In this document: one piece after another, positions 11,702 through 21,719 of the stretch | Numbering within the stretch: position 1 is the first letter of the stretch | Layout: the number at the start of each line of letters is the position of its first letter | Source of the DNA: Enterobacter sp. R4-368 | GTDB lineage: Bacteria; Pseudomonadota; Gammaproteobacteria; Enterobacterales; Enterobacteriaceae | DNA: 64,000 nucleotides | NCBI RefSeq assembly: GCF_000410515.1 | Contig: NC_021500.1 | Span: 1,674,001-1,738,000, forward strand | Direction of reading: 5' to 3' | Position numbers and translations under genes: made by a program | The notes under the pieces: generated by a model | The model's input: only the letters and a program-made list of their open reading frames with translations | Told to the model about the DNA's origin: nothing | Database searches by the model: none

Positions 11702-13036
11702 ATGACTGTAACGACTTTTTCCGAACTCGAACTTGACGACAGCCTGCTGGACGCGCTCCAGAGTAAAGGCTTTACACGCCCGACCGCCATCCAGGCCGCC
11801 GCCATTCCGCCTGCGCTTGAAGGGCGTGATGTCCTCGGTTCCGCCCCTACCGGCACCGGTAAAACGGCGGCATATCTGCTGCCTGCGTTGCAGCACCTTC
11901 TGGACTTCCCGCGTAAAAAATCCGGCCCGCCGCGTATCCTGATCCTGACGCCGACCCGCGAACTGGCGATGCAGGTTGCCGATCACGCGCGTGAACTTGC
12001 CGCGAACACGCATCTGGATATCGCCACCATTACCGGCGGTGTAGCGTATATGAACCACGCGGAAGTGTTCAGCGAAAACCAGGATATCGTGGTCGCGACC
12101 ACTGGCCGCCTGCTGCAATATATTAAAGAAGAGAACTTCGACTGCCGCGCGGTAGAAACGCTGATCCTTGACGAAGCAGACCGCATGCTGGACATGGGCT
12201 TCGCACAAGATATCGAGCATATTGCCGGTGAAACCCGCTGGCGCAAGCAGACCATGCTGTTCTCCGCGACGCTGGAAGGCGAGGCCATTAAAAATTTTGC
12301 TGAGCGCCTGCTGGAAGATCCTGTCGAAGTTTCCGCCACGCCATCAACGCGTGAGCGCAAGAAAATTCACCAGTGGTACTACCGTGCCGATGACGTCGCC
12401 CATAAAACCGCGCTGCTGGTACATCTGCTCAAGCAACCTGAAGTTAGCCGCTCAATCGTGTTTGTACGCAAACGCGAACGTGTGCATGAGCTGGCGAACT
12501 GGCTGCGTGAAGCGGGTATCAACAACTGCTATCTCGAAGGTGAGATGGTACAGGCGAAGCGTAACGAAGCGATCAAACGCCTGACAGAAGGTCGTGTGAA
12601 TGTGCTGGTCGCCACCGATGTCGCCGCTCGCGGCATTGATATCGATGATGTCAGCCACGTCTTTAACTTCGATCTGCCGCGCAGCGGCGATACCTACCTG
12701 CACCGCATCGGTCGTACAGGCCGCGCGGGTCGTAAAGGCACTGCGATTTCGCTGGTCGAGGCGCACGATCATCTGCTGCTGGGTAAAATTGGCCGTTATG
12801 TTGAAGAGCCGCTGAAGCCACGCGTAATAGAAGAATTGCGTGCGAAAACGCGCGCTCCCAGTGAAAAGCTGACAGGCAAACCGTCGAAGAAAGTGCTGGC
12901 GAAGCGCGCAGAGAAGAAAAAAGAGAAAGAAAAAGAGAAACCGCGCGTGAAGCAACGCCATCGTGACACCAAAAACATTGGTAAGCGACGTAAGCCGAGC
13001 GCTGCAAGTACTGCGCCGCAAAATACAGAAGAGTAA
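11702..13036 (+). CDS. srmB: ATP-dependent RNA helicase SrmB
   Basis: DEAD-box helicase that acts early in assembly of the 50S subunit. The 444-residue product has the Q motif, motif I APTGTGKT (residues 48-55), PTRELA, a DEAD box near 157-160, SAT, and motif [10 protein letters not shown]. It ends in a Lys/Arg-rich basic tail rich in KKEKEKEK that probably contacts rRNA. It has its own promoter region opposite trmN6 and is followed by a strong terminator. Confidence 0.97.
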   Translation: MTVTTFSELELDDSLLDALQSKGFTRPTAIQAAAIPPALEGRDVLGSAPTGTGKTAAYLLPALQHLLDFPRKKSGPPRILILTPTRELAMQVADHARELAANTHLDIATITGGVAYMNHAEVFSENQDIVVATTGRLLQYIKEENFDCRAVETLILDEADRMLDMGFAQDIEHIAGETRWRKQTMLFSATLEGEAIKNFAERLLEDPVEVSATPSTRERKKIHQWYYRADDVAHKTALLVHLLKQPEVSRSIVFVRKRERVHELANWLREAGINNCYLEGEMVQAKRNEAIKRLTEGRVNVLVATDVAARGIDIDDVSHVFNFDLPRSGDTYLHRIGRTGRAGRKGTAISLVEAHDHLLLGKIGRYVEEPLKPRVIEELRAKTRAPSEKLTGKPSKKVLAKRAEKKKEKEKEKPRVKQRHRDTKNIGKRRKPSAASTAPQNTEE

Positions 13037-13038
13037 AA

Positions 13039-13066
13039 AAAACGCCGGGAAATCCCGGCGTTTTTA
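13039..13066. terminator. bidirectional terminator between srmB and grcA
   Basis: A GC-rich hairpin (aacgccggga paired with tcccggcgtt) is flanked by A and T runs on both sides, so it can serve both convergent genes. Confidence 0.85.
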
Positions 13067-13079
13067 TGTGTGCCTGAAA

Positions 13080-13463
13080 TTACAGGCTTTCAGTAAAGGT
13101 ACGAGCAATAACGTCGCGCTGCTGTTCTGGCGTCAGAGAGTTAAAACGCACAGCATAACCGGAGACACGAATCGTCAGCTGTGGGTATTTTTCCGGGTGT
13201 TCAACGGCATCAAGCAGTGTTTCACGACGCAGCACGTTAACGTTCAGATGCTGGCCGCCTTCAACGCGCACTTCCGGTTTCACTTCCATCGGAATTTCAC
13301 GGTATTCGATATCGCCGAGTTTGCTAACCGCAACCACTTCATCTTCTGCATAACCCGCTTTGGCACATACGCAACGAGCTTCGCCTTTGTCGTTATCGAG
13401 CAGCCAGAACGAATTCAGCAGGTTGTCATTGGCAGCTTTAGTAATCTGGATACCAGTAATCAT
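13080..13463 (-). CDS. grcA: autonomous glycyl radical cofactor GrcA
   Basis: Small spare glycyl-radical protein (YfiD) that replaces the damaged C terminus of pyruvate formate-lyase under micro-oxic or acid stress. The 127 residues match the family length; the radical-bearing glycine is Gly102 in RVSGYAVRF. Two FNR sites lie upstream, as expected for an oxygen-regulated gene. Confidence 0.97.
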   Translation of the reverse strand: MITGIQITKAANDNLLNSFWLLDNDKGEARCVCAKAGYAEDEVVAVSKLGDIEYREIPMEVKPEVRVEGGQHLNVNVLRRETLLDAVEHPEKYPQLTIRVSGYAVRFNSLTPEQQRDVIARTFTESL

Positions 13464-13571
13464 GAATAGCCTCCCTTAGGCACATTATTTGATTAGCCGG
13501 AATCTTTCCGGCCAATTGGTAAAACCATTGTTGTCTGATTGTTTATATACCAGTCCGACATGCGGCATTCT

Positions 13572-13585
13572 TTGATTTAAATCAA
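13572..13585 (-). promoter_or_regulatory. FNR box 1 upstream of grcA
   Basis: TTGAT-TTAA-ATCAA is a perfect FNR palindrome about 109 bp upstream of the grcA start. Together with box 2 it accounts for most of the 314-bp interval before ung. Confidence 0.85.
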
Positions 13586-13624
13586 TAAAAACCATACAGT
13601 GAAAATGGATATTGAGGAATATAC

Positions 13625-13638
13625 TTGTTTTATATCAA
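13625..13638 (-). promoter_or_regulatory. FNR box 2 upstream of grcA
   Basis: TTGTT-TTAT-ATCAA is a near-consensus FNR site whose centre is 53 bp from box 1. This is the spacing of the two FNR sites described at E. coli yfiD, where the distal site tunes expression to low oxygen. Confidence 0.75.
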
Positions 13639-13777
13639 GTTACATCAGTCACACCGACTTAAAATTTTTGTAAATTTTAAAAATATTTTTAGGATTTTCG
13701 TTCACGGGCGACAGTGAATTTTGTTCCGGGGAAATAAGCAGTTAAGCTACGGGGAACGAACTTCGCAGGAGAGCGGG

Positions 13778-14467
13778 ATGACCACTTCATTAACATGGCA
13801 TGATGTGCTGGCAGAAGAAAAACAGCAGCCGTACTTTATTAATACCCTTAGCACGGTGGCGGCTGAACGCCAGTCCGGAATAACCATCTATCCGCCGCAG
13901 AAAGATGTGTTCAACGCCTTTCGTTTCACTGAGCTTGGCGATGTCAAAGTTGTGATCCTCGGCCAGGATCCCTACCACGGCCCGGGACAAGCTCACGGTT
14001 TGGCATTTTCTGTTCTTCCGGGCATTGCGCCTCCCCCTTCTCTGCTGAATATGTATAAAGAGCTGGAAGCCAGCATCCCGGGTTTTGTGCGCCCGCAACA
14101 TGGTTATCTCGAAAGCTGGGCGCGTCAGGGCGTGCTGCTACTTAATACCGTACTCACCGTACGCGCCGGTCAGGCGCACTCGCACGCAAGCCTCGGCTGG
14201 GAAACCTTCACCGATAAAGTGATTAGCCTGATTAATGAGCACCGCGAAGGCGTGGTCTTTCTGCTTTGGGGTTCGCACGCACAGAAAAAAGGGGCGATTA
14301 TCGACACAAAACGCCATCATGTTCTGAAAGCACCGCATCCGTCACCGCTCTCCGCGCACCGTGGATTTTTCGGCTGTAACCATTTTGTCCTGGCGAATCA
14401 ATGGCTGGAAAAACAGGGCGAAACGCCAATCGACTGGATGCCGACACTCCCGGCAGAGAGTAAGTAA
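13778..14467 (+). CDS. ung: uracil-DNA glycosylase
   Basis: Excises uracil from DNA at the start of base-excision repair. The 229-residue product starts [14 protein letters not shown] after an AGGAGA ribosome site. It carries the catalytic water-activating Asp in [18 protein letters not shown] (near residue 64) and the [13 protein letters not shown]-intercalation loop. An upstream in-frame start at 13721 would add 19 residues unlike the family and lacks a ribosome site. Confidence 0.97.
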   Translation: MTTSLTWHDVLAEEKQQPYFINTLSTVAAERQSGITIYPPQKDVFNAFRFTELGDVKVVILGQDPYHGPGQAHGLAFSVLPGIAPPPSLLNMYKELEASIPGFVRPQHGYLESWARQGVLLLNTVLTVRAGQAHSHASLGWETFTDKVISLINEHREGVVFLLWGSHAQKKGAIIDTKRHHVLKAPHPSPLSAHRGFFGCNHFVLANQWLEKQGETPIDWMPTLPAESK

Positions 14468-14624
14468 AAATCAGCCTCCAGAAAAGACGGCGTTAATTGC
14501 CCCCTGGAAGGACTTGAAAAAAGCCTCTGCCAGGCTTGTGAAATTGAAATCCAACAGCAATAAAGCAGAGCCCAAAAGGTGTTGATGACCATACCCACAG
14601 GGTGTGATTTTCAGCGAGTAGAAT

Positions 14625-14657
14625 AAAAAAATGCCAGCATTACGCTGGCATTTTTTA
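14625..14657. terminator. terminator between ung and yfiF
   Basis: An 8-bp stem (atgccagc paired with gctggcat) with A and T runs on both sides can serve both convergent genes. Nothing else is recognised in 14468-14677. Confidence 0.8.
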
Positions 14658-14677
14658 TTGCATATGGCGTTGCGCTA

Positions 14678-15796
14678 TCAGGCTTTATTTTGACGCCACC
14701 ACTCTGCCAGCAACACGCCGGTTGCGACAGACACGTTGAGGCTTTCAACGTTGCCGGTGCCTTCAATTGAGACGCTTAAATCTGAACGAGACAGCGTCAC
14801 ATCAGACAAACCATCACGCTCCTGACCCAGCACCAGCACCATCTTTTTCGGCAACTCCGCTTTAAACAGCGGCGTTCCGTTGTGGCTGGAAGTCGTCACC
14901 AGCGCGTAACCCGCCTGGCGGAACTCTTCCAGCGCATCGACAAAGCTATCGCCGGTGATCGGCTGAACGTGTTCCGCGCCGCCTTCTGCGGTACGGACAG
15001 CCGCGCCAGATTCAACCACTGCCGCATCCTGCAATACCACGCCTTTCACACCGAAATGTGCGCAGCTACGCATAATTGCGCCGAGGTTGTGCGGGTTGCC
15101 CACATCTTCCAGCGCCAGCACGCAATCTTCTTCTGCGGCATTCGCCACCCATTTCTGGACGCTAAGACCATTACGCTTTTTGATCAGGAAACATACGCCG
15201 CCATGGTGTTCCGTGCCGGAGGCTTTCGCCAGTTCGTCTTCATCAACCACGTGATACGCTTTACGGTTCGCGGCCATCCAGCGCAGAGCTTCTTTAAAAC
15301 GCGGGGTCACGCTCTGCACAAACCAGGCGCGGACAATCGATTCAGGACGGCTGCTGAACAGTGCCTGGCAGGCATTTTCGCCGTAGACGCGCGTCTCTTC
15401 CGCGCGCTGACGGCGCAGCACTTCCGGATCGATAAAACTTTTACCGCTAATACCACCGTGATCCGGTTTTTCCGGCGTTTCGTCGCCCGGCGCACGGGAA
15501 ACGGTACGCCACGGCGAATCACTCTGGCTACTGAAATTGTCTCGCTGCGGGCGGCTTCTGTCATCACGAGCAGGGCGGCCCCGGTCATCGCGAGCAGAAC
15601 GACTTCTGTCGTCACGGCCAGCACGACCTTTATCATCGCGGGAGGTGCGACGGTCATCGCCACCGCGCGAAGACGTTCCGCTACGCGCTGGCCCTTTCCC
15701 GGTGCGCGGGTTATAGCCACGTTTATCGGAATCATCATCACTGCGGACATACATCACTTTGACCTTGCCGCTTTTATTCTTTAATTCATCGTTCAT
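14678..15796 (-). CDS. yfiF: putative SPOUT-family RNA methyltransferase YfiF
   Basis: Predicted TrmH-like 2'-O-ribose methyltransferase of uncertain substrate. The 372-residue product starts [20 protein letters not shown] with a GGAG ribosome site; a GTG four codons upstream is less likely. Residues about 30-110 are a disordered stretch of RDDRGR-type repeats. A substrate-binding domain then leads to the knotted SPOUT domain with the motifs [27 protein letters not shown] and [13 protein letters not shown]. The repeat region makes it longer than I recall for E. coli. Confidence 0.9.
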   Translation of the reverse strand: MNDELKNKSGKVKVMYVRSDDDSDKRGYNPRTGKGPARSGTSSRGGDDRRTSRDDKGRAGRDDRSRSARDDRGRPARDDRSRPQRDNFSSQSDSPWRTVSRAPGDETPEKPDHGGISGKSFIDPEVLRRQRAEETRVYGENACQALFSSRPESIVRAWFVQSVTPRFKEALRWMAANRKAYHVVDEDELAKASGTEHHGGVCFLIKKRNGLSVQKWVANAAEEDCVLALEDVGNPHNLGAIMRSCAHFGVKGVVLQDAAVVESGAAVRTAEGGAEHVQPITGDSFVDALEEFRQAGYALVTTSSHNGTPLFKAELPKKMVLVLGQERDGLSDVTLSRSDLSVSIEGTGNVESLNVSVATGVLLAEWWRQNKA

Positions 15797-16000
15797 GCTT
15801 TTCTCCACCAGCGCTGCGCGAAGCGCGCAGATTACCTGATGTGCTGGCGCTTAGCCATTAATTCGTTCAAAAGTTATCGGCTATTGTACTCATTGAATAA
15901 AACGCGTTGTCGTTTAAAACCTTCTTATCAATAATATGTAACATTGAAGAAACATACCGGCGAAACGCCGCTTTGTACCATCGCTTCCCTGAGGTTAGTT

Positions 16001-16420
16001 ATGAATACCGTATGTGCAAGCTGTCAGGCGCTGAACCGCATTCCTGAAGAAAGAATGAACGACGGCGCGAAATGTGGGCGCTGTGGACATGAGCTGTTCG
16101 ATGGAGATGTAATCAATGCGACTGGCGAAACCCTGGATAAGCTGCTGAAAGATGACCTGCCTGTGGTTGTCGATTTCTGGGCGCCATGGTGCGGCCCGTG
16201 CCGCAACTTCGCGCCGATTTTCGAAGATGTCGCAGAAGAACGCAGCGGTAAAGTACGCTTTGTAAAAGTTAACACCGAAGCCGAGCGCGAGCTCAGTGCG
16301 CGTTTCCGCATTCGCAGTATTCCAACCATTATGCTGTTCAAAAATGGCGAAGTGGTGGACATGCTAAGTGGCGCGATGCCAAAAGCGCCGTTCGACAGCT
16401 GGCTTAACGAATCACTGTAA
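16001..16420 (+). CDS. trxC: thioredoxin 2 (TrxC)
   Basis: Cytoplasmic thiol-disulphide reductant, typically induced by OxyR. The 139-residue product has the extra N-terminal zinc domain with two CxxC pairs (CASC and CGRC) that distinguishes TrxC from TrxA. The active site WCGPC follows near residues 63-67 and the cis-proline segment RSIPTIMLF later. The start at 16001 gives the family N terminus [15 protein letters not shown]; the open frame upstream to 15944 adds unrelated residues. Confidence 0.97.
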   Translation: MNTVCASCQALNRIPEERMNDGAKCGRCGHELFDGDVINATGETLDKLLKDDLPVVVDFWAPWCGPCRNFAPIFEDVAEERSGKVRFVKVNTEAERELSARFRIRSIPTIMLFKNGEVVDMLSGAMPKAPFDSWLNESL

Positions 16421-16489
16421 TCCTTTCGGGGCGCATCTTGTGCCCCGTTTTCAGCTCTGCGACAATGACGTTTTTCTTGCGCGACCTTC

Positions 16490-17188
16490 ATGACCAATAA
16501 CGCTGTTCTCCAACTCCGTGCTGAGCGTCTTGCCCGCTCGACGCGCCCATTTCTGGCGCGTGGCAACCGTATTCGCCGCTGCCAGCGCTGCTTGCTGCCG
16601 CTGAAAAACTGTCTGTGTGATACCTTAAAACCGGCTTGCGCCAATAGCCGTTTTTGCCTGGTCATGTTCGACACCGAGCCAATGAAACCCAGCAACACCG
16701 GGCGTTTGATTGCCGATATCCTGCCCGATACGCAGGCTTTTCAGTGGTCGCGTACCGAACCACCGCAAGCACTTATTGATTTATGTACCAGTGACGAGTA
16801 CCAACCGATGGTTGTCTTCCCGGCGTCTTACGCGGGCAGCGAACGTCAGGTGTTGAGCGCTCCCGCCGCCGGCAAACCGCCACTGTTTATTATGCTGGAT
16901 GGCACCTGGACCGAAGCGCGTAAAATGTTTCGCAAAAGTCCCTATCTGGATGCATTACCGGTTATCTCCGTCGATCTGTCACGCGTGTCTGCCTATCGTT
17001 TAAGAGAAGCGCATGCAGACGATCAATACTGCACAGCGGAAGTGGCCATTGCCCTGTTGGATCTCGCTGGCGACAACACCGCAGCGCAAGCGCTCAGCGA
17101 TCACTTCACCCTGTTCCGCGAGCGTTACCTGGCGGGGAAACCGCATCATCCATCCGCCATCACAGCAAACGCCGTAGAAAACGTTTAA
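16490..17188 (+). CDS. tapT: tRNA-uridine aminocarboxypropyltransferase TapT
   Basis: DTW-domain enzyme (former yfiP) that forms acp3U at position 47 of tRNAs. The 232 residues include an N-terminal zinc-binding cluster (RCQRCLLPLKNCLC), the MKPSNTGRLI segment and the DTW-type motif LDGTWTEARKM. It lies 32 bp upstream of pka in the same direction, a conserved pairing. Confidence 0.92.
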   Translation: MTNNAVLQLRAERLARSTRPFLARGNRIRRCQRCLLPLKNCLCDTLKPACANSRFCLVMFDTEPMKPSNTGRLIADILPDTQAFQWSRTEPPQALIDLCTSDEYQPMVVFPASYAGSERQVLSAPAAGKPPLFIMLDGTWTEARKMFRKSPYLDALPVISVDLSRVSAYRLREAHADDQYCTAEVAIALLDLAGDNTAAQALSDHFTLFRERYLAGKPHHPSAITANAVENV

Positions 17189-17220
17189 TATCATCGGGTC
17201 ACTCTTTTGCGGAGGCCGGT

Positions 17221-19875
17221 ATGAGCCAACGAGGGCTGGAAGCGTTATTACGTCCCCGATCGATTGCGGTGGTGGGTGCATCCATGAAGCCGGATCGCGC
17301 GGGTTTTTTAATGATGCGCAATTTACTGGCAGGCGGTTTCGCCGGTCCTGTCTTACCGGTAACGCCCGCCTATAAAGCAGTTCAGGGTGTTCTGGCGTGG
17401 CCGGATGTCGCCAGTCTGCCTTTCACGCCCGATCTTGCGGTGTTGTGTACCCACGCTAAACGTAATTTGACGCTGCTTGAGGCGCTCGGCCAAAAGGGGT
17501 GTAAAACCTGCATTATACTTTCCGCTCCGCCCGAGCAGCATGCCGATTTGCTGGCCTGCGCTGGCCGCTATCAGATGCGGTTGCTTGGCCCGAACAGCCT
17601 GGGCTTGCTCGCCCCCTGGCAAGGCCTTAACGCCAGTTTTTCGCCGGTGCCGATTACACGCGGCAAACTGGCGTTTATTTCCCAGTCTGCCGCCGTCTCC
17701 AATACCATCCTCGATTGGGCGCAGCAGCGGGAAATGGGGTTTTCTTATTTCATCGCACTCGGCGATAGCCTCGATATTGATGTTGATGAACTGCTCGATT
17801 TTCTGGCGCGCGACAGTAAAACCAGCGCTATCCTGCTCTATCTGGAACAGCTAAGTGACGCCCGTCGCTTTGTTTCCGCCGCACGTAGCGCATCACGTAA
17901 TAAACCGATTCTGGTCATAAAAAGCGGTCGCAGCCCGGAAGCGCAGCGTCTGCTGCATTCCCATGCGGGGCTCGATCCGGCCTGGGATGCGGCAATTCAG
18001 CGCGCCGGTTTATTGCGGGTACAGGATACCCATGAACTTTTTTCCGCCGTCGAAACGCTCAGCCATATGCGCCCGTTGCGCGGCGAACGGTTGATGATCA
18101 TCAGTAATGGCGCAGCCCCCGCCGCACTGGCACTGGACGAACTGTGGTCACGCAACGGTAAGCTGGCCACACTGAGTGAAGAGACGATAACACAGTTGCG
18201 CGCCGTGCTGCCGGAGTATGTGGAACCCGCTAACCCGCTGGACTTGCGCGATGACGCCAGCAGCGAGCGTTACATCGCCGCGTTGAATATTCTGCTCGAC
18301 AGCCAGGATTACGATGCGCTGATGGTGATCCACGCGCCCAGCGCCGCAGCGCCCGGCAGCGAAAGCGCGGTGGCGTTAATTGACGCGCTGAAAAAACATC
18401 CACGCGGGAAATACGTCACCGTATTGACCAACTGGTGCGGTGAGTTTTCCTCGCAGGAAGCACGGCGTCTGTTCAGCGAAGCCGGGTTACCTACTTACCG
18501 GACGCCTGAAGGCACCATCACGGCCTTTATGCATATGGTGGAATATCGGCGAAACCAGAAACAGCTACGTGAAACGCCAGCGATCTCAGTGAGCCTGACA
18601 GCAGATACCGCCGCAGCACACAACCTTCTGCAACAGGCACTGGCCGATGGCGCATCAACGCTGGATACCCATGAAGTGCAGCCAATTTTGCGCGCCTGGG
18701 GGCTGCAAACGCTGCCGACCTGGATTGCCAGCGACAGTGCGGAAGCCGTGCATATTGCCGAACAGATTGGCTACCCGGTCGCGCTGAAATTACGCTCTCC
18801 AGATATCCCGCATAAATCGGAAGTCCAGGGGGTAATGCTTTATCTGCGTACCGCAAAAGAGGTGCAGCAGGCTGCTGATGCGATTATCGATCGCGTCAAA
18901 ATGAACTGGCCGCAGGCGCGCATCCACGGTTTGCAAGTGCAGAGCATGGCGAACCGTGCTGGCGCACAGGAACTGCGTGTCGTGGTAGAACACGATCCGG
19001 TTTTTGGCCCGCTAATCATGTTAGGTGAAGGCGGCGTTGAGTGGCGGGCAGAGGATCAAGCCGCAGTGGCGCTTCCGCCACTGAACATGAATCTGGCGCG
19101 CTACCTGGTCATTCAGGCGATCAAAAGTAAAAAGATCCGCGGGCGCAGCGCATTACGCACGCTGGATATCGCTGGCCTGAGCCAGTTTTTAGTTCAGGTC
19201 TCAAATTTGATTGTCGATTGCCCGGAAATCGAACGGCTCGACATTCATCCTTTGCTGGCTTCCGGCAGCGAATTCACGGCGCTGGATGTCACAATGTCTA
19301 TTGCGCCCAGCGCCGGGAACGGTGAGACGCGTCTTGCGATTCGCCCCTATCCGCAGCATCTGGAAGAACATGTTGAGATGAGAAATGGCGAACAGTGCTT
19401 GTTCCGCCCGATTCTTCCCGAGGACGAACCTCAGTTGCAGGCATTTATTGCCAGGGTGACAAAAGAAGATCTCTATTATCGCTACTTTAGCGAGATCAAC
19501 GAATTTACCCACGATGATTTAGCGAATATGACGCAGATCGACTACGATCGGGAAATGGCCTTCGTGGCCGTGCGCAGCACCGATCAGGGCGAAGAGATTT
19601 TGGGCGTAACCCGCGCTATTTCCGATCCGGATAATATCGACGCTGAATTTGCCGTGCTGGTGCGATCCGATTTGAAAGGGCTCGGGCTCGGACGACGTTT
19701 ACTTGAAAAGCTCATCAGTTATACCCGGGATCACGGACTTAAGTGCTTGAATGGTATTACTATGCCCAACAATCGCGGCATGGTGACACTGGCGCGTAAA
19801 CTGGGATTCGATGTCGATATCCAACTGGAAGATGGCATAGTCGGTTTGTCGCTCCATCTGACACAGACAGAGTAA
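17221..19875 (+). CDS. pka: protein lysine acetyltransferase Pka (PatZ/YfiQ)
   Basis: Acetylates lysines of acetyl-CoA synthetase and many other proteins, using acetyl-CoA. The 884-residue product has an inactive NDP-forming acyl-CoA synthetase module: the CoA-binding domain starts with RPRSIAVVGASMKPDRAG, and the ATP-grasp part spans about 470-690. A C-terminal GNAT domain (about 720-880) contains the acetyl-CoA loop LKGLGLGRRLLEKLI. Length is within two residues of the E. coli protein. The start ATG at 17221 follows a GGAGG ribosome site. Confidence 0.95.
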   Translation: MSQRGLEALLRPRSIAVVGASMKPDRAGFLMMRNLLAGGFAGPVLPVTPAYKAVQGVLAWPDVASLPFTPDLAVLCTHAKRNLTLLEALGQKGCKTCIILSAPPEQHADLLACAGRYQMRLLGPNSLGLLAPWQGLNASFSPVPITRGKLAFISQSAAVSNTILDWAQQREMGFSYFIALGDSLDIDVDELLDFLARDSKTSAILLYLEQLSDARRFVSAARSASRNKPILVIKSGRSPEAQRLLHSHAGLDPAWDAAIQRAGLLRVQDTHELFSAVETLSHMRPLRGERLMIISNGAAPAALALDELWSRNGKLATLSEETITQLRAVLPEYVEPANPLDLRDDASSERYIAALNILLDSQDYDALMVIHAPSAAAPGSESAVALIDALKKHPRGKYVTVLTNWCGEFSSQEARRLFSEAGLPTYRTPEGTITAFMHMVEYRRNQKQLRETPAISVSLTADTAAAHNLLQQALADGASTLDTHEVQPILRAWGLQTLPTWIASDSAEAVHIAEQIGYPVALKLRSPDIPHKSEVQGVMLYLRTAKEVQQAADAIIDRVKMNWPQARIHGLQVQSMANRAGAQELRVVVEHDPVFGPLIMLGEGGVEWRAEDQAAVALPPLNMNLARYLVIQAIKSKKIRGRSALRTLDIAGLSQFLVQVSNLIVDCPEIERLDIHPLLASGSEFTALDVTMSIAPSAGNGETRLAIRPYPQHLEEHVEMRNGEQCLFRPILPEDEPQLQAFIARVTKEDLYYRYFSEINEFTHDDLANMTQIDYDREMAFVAVRSTDQGEEILGVTRAISDPDNIDAEFAVLVRSDLKGLGLGRRLLEKLISYTRDHGLKCLNGITMPNNRGMVTLARKLGFDVDIQLEDGIVGLSLHLTQTE

Positions 19876-19994
19876 TCCCGAGTAAGGTACTGGAAATGTT
19901 GACCACTTTAGCAGGCTCGGTGTTATTATTGCCCGCTTATGTCGTCTGCATGCAACAGAAGACCCTTCAATAAACAGAGAAGAAACGCACTGTG

Positions 19995-21350
19995 ATGTTG
20001 TCAAAATTTAAGCGTAATAAACATCAACAACACCTTGCCCAATTACCCAAGATTTCTCAGTCAGCTGATGATATAGAGTTCTTCTATGCTCCTGCTGATT
20101 TCAGGGAGACGCTGCTTGCGAAGATAGCCACCGCAACGCGCCGGATCTATATCATTGCCCTGTATCTTGAGCAGGATGATGGCGGGAAAGGAATTCTGAA
20201 CGCGCTGTATGAAGCAAAACGCCAGCGCCCGGAGCTGGATGTTCGCGTCCTCGTTGACTGGCATCGCGCTCAGCGCGGCCGTATTGGCGCAGCAGCGTCG
20301 AATACCAATGCGGACTGGTACTGCCGTCTGGCGCAGGAAAACCCTGGCGTTGTCGTTCCCGTTTACGGCGTGCCGGTTAATACCCGCGAAGCGCTAGGCG
20401 TGCTCCACTTCAAAGGCTTTATTATTGATGACTGCGTGCTGTATAGCGGCGCGAGCCTTAACGATGTTTACCTGCATCAGCACGATAAATACCGCTATGA
20501 CCGTTATCAGTTGATCCGCAATCCGCAGATGGCAGACGTCATGCAAGGCTGGGTTGAGCAGAATCTGATTCAGGGTCGTGGCGTGAACCGCCTTGACGAT
20601 CCGCTGCGTCCTAAAAGCCCGGAAATCAAAAATGATATCCGCCTGTTCCGCCAGGAATTGCGCGATGCATCGTACCATTTCCAGGGCGATGCAGATAACG
20701 AACAGCTGGCAGTGACTCCGCTGGTTGGTCTGGGTAAATCCAGCCTGTTGAATAAGACGATTTTCCATCTGATGCCGTGCGCAGAGCACAAGCTGACGAT
20801 TTGTACGCCCTATTTCAACCTGCCTGCGGTACTGGTACGCAATATTATTCAATTGCTGCGCGAGGGGAAAAAAGTCGAAATCATCGTTGGCGATAAGACG
20901 GCCAATGACTTTTTCATTCCTGAAGATGAGCCGTTTAAGATTATTGGCGCGTTGCCTTATCTGTATGAGATAAACCTGCGTCGTTTCTTAAGCCGCCTGC
21001 AATATTATGTGAATACCGACCAGCTTGTCGTTCGCCTGTGGAAAGATGACGATAACAGTTACCACCTGAAAGGAATGTGGGTCGACGATGAGTGGATCCT
21101 GCTCACCGGGAACAACCTGAACCCGCGCGCCTGGCGTCTGGATCTGGAAAACGCGGTGCTCATCCACGATCCAAAACATGAGCTGGCCGCACAGCGTGAT
21201 AAAGAGCTGGAGCTTATTCGCACGCACACCACAGTGGTTAATCATTACCGCGATTTGCAGAGCATTGCGGATTATCCGGTCAAAGTACGTAAGCTGATAC
21301 GCCGCCTGCGCCGTATCCGCATTGATAAGCTGATTAGCCGCATTCTTTAA
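19995..21350 (+). CDS. pssA: CDP-diacylglycerol-serine O-phosphatidyltransferase PssA
   Basis: Makes phosphatidylserine from CDP-diacylglycerol and serine, the committed step to phosphatidylethanolamine. The 451-residue product belongs to the phospholipase D superfamily with two HKD-type motifs, HFKGFIIDD (near 138) and YHLKGMWVDD (near 357). It ends in an Arg-rich amphipathic tail that favours membrane or ribosome association. The ATG at 19995 gives the usual MLSKFKRNKHQQHL start; the GTG one codon earlier is a fallback. A TTGACC promoter-like element lies about 80 bp upstream. Confidence 0.96.
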   Translation: MLSKFKRNKHQQHLAQLPKISQSADDIEFFYAPADFRETLLAKIATATRRIYIIALYLEQDDGGKGILNALYEAKRQRPELDVRVLVDWHRAQRGRIGAAASNTNADWYCRLAQENPGVVVPVYGVPVNTREALGVLHFKGFIIDDCVLYSGASLNDVYLHQHDKYRYDRYQLIRNPQMADVMQGWVEQNLIQGRGVNRLDDPLRPKSPEIKNDIRLFRQELRDASYHFQGDADNEQLAVTPLVGLGKSSLLNKTIFHLMPCAEHKLTICTPYFNLPAVLVRNIIQLLREGKKVEIIVGDKTANDFFIPEDEPFKIIGALPYLYEINLRRFLSRLQYYVNTDQLVVRLWKDDDNSYHLKGMWVDDEWILLTGNNLNPRAWRLDLENAVLIHDPKHELAAQRDKELELIRTHTTVVNHYRDLQSIADYPVKVRKLIRRLRRIRIDKLISRIL

Positions 21351-21354
21351 CCTT

Positions 21355-21384
21355 AAGCCCCGTCCCTGCGATGGGGCTTTTTTT
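21355..21384 (+). terminator. pssA terminator
   Basis: The stem aagcccc/ggggctt is followed by a run of T immediately after pssA; yfiM begins 12 bp later. Confidence 0.75.
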
Positions 21385-21395
21385 CAGGTCTTCCA

Positions 21396-21716
21396 ATGAA
21401 ATACACCTTGCTGGCAACAACACTGCTGCTGACAGGCTGTAGCCATATGGCGAACGATAGCTGGAGCGGGCGGGATAAAGCACAACATTTTCTTGGTTCG
21501 GCCATGCTTTCCGCAGCCGGGAATGAATACGCGCAACACCAGGGCATCAGCCGTGACCGAAGTGCGGTATACGGCCTGATGTTTTCTGTCAGCCTTGGCG
21601 CATCGAAAGAGTTATGGGATAGCCGCCCGGCAGGGAGCGGCTGGAGCTGGAAAGATTTCGCATGGGATGTTGCCGGTGCCACAACCAGTTTTGCCGTGTG
21701 GCAACTGGCAAGATAG
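21396..21716 (+). CDS. yfiM: YfiM family lipoprotein
   Basis: Predicted lipoprotein of unknown function, 106 residues. A short signal peptide ends in the lipobox LLTGC (Cys15), followed by a conserved body with [21 protein letters not shown] and [30 protein letters not shown], typical of the YfiM/DUF2279 family. It lies between pssA and the convergent kgtP, as in E. coli. Confidence 0.88.
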   Translation: MKYTLLATTLLLTGCSHMANDSWSGRDKAQHFLGSAMLSAAGNEYAQHQGISRDRSAVYGLMFSVSLGASKELWDSRPAGSGWSWKDFAWDVAGATTSFAVWQLAR

Positions 21717-21719
21717 ACA

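Noticed and set aside
11573..12220. N-terminal extension of trmN6 up to 12220
   Set aside because: It is antisense to srmB and would add 216 residues not found in the methyltransferase family.
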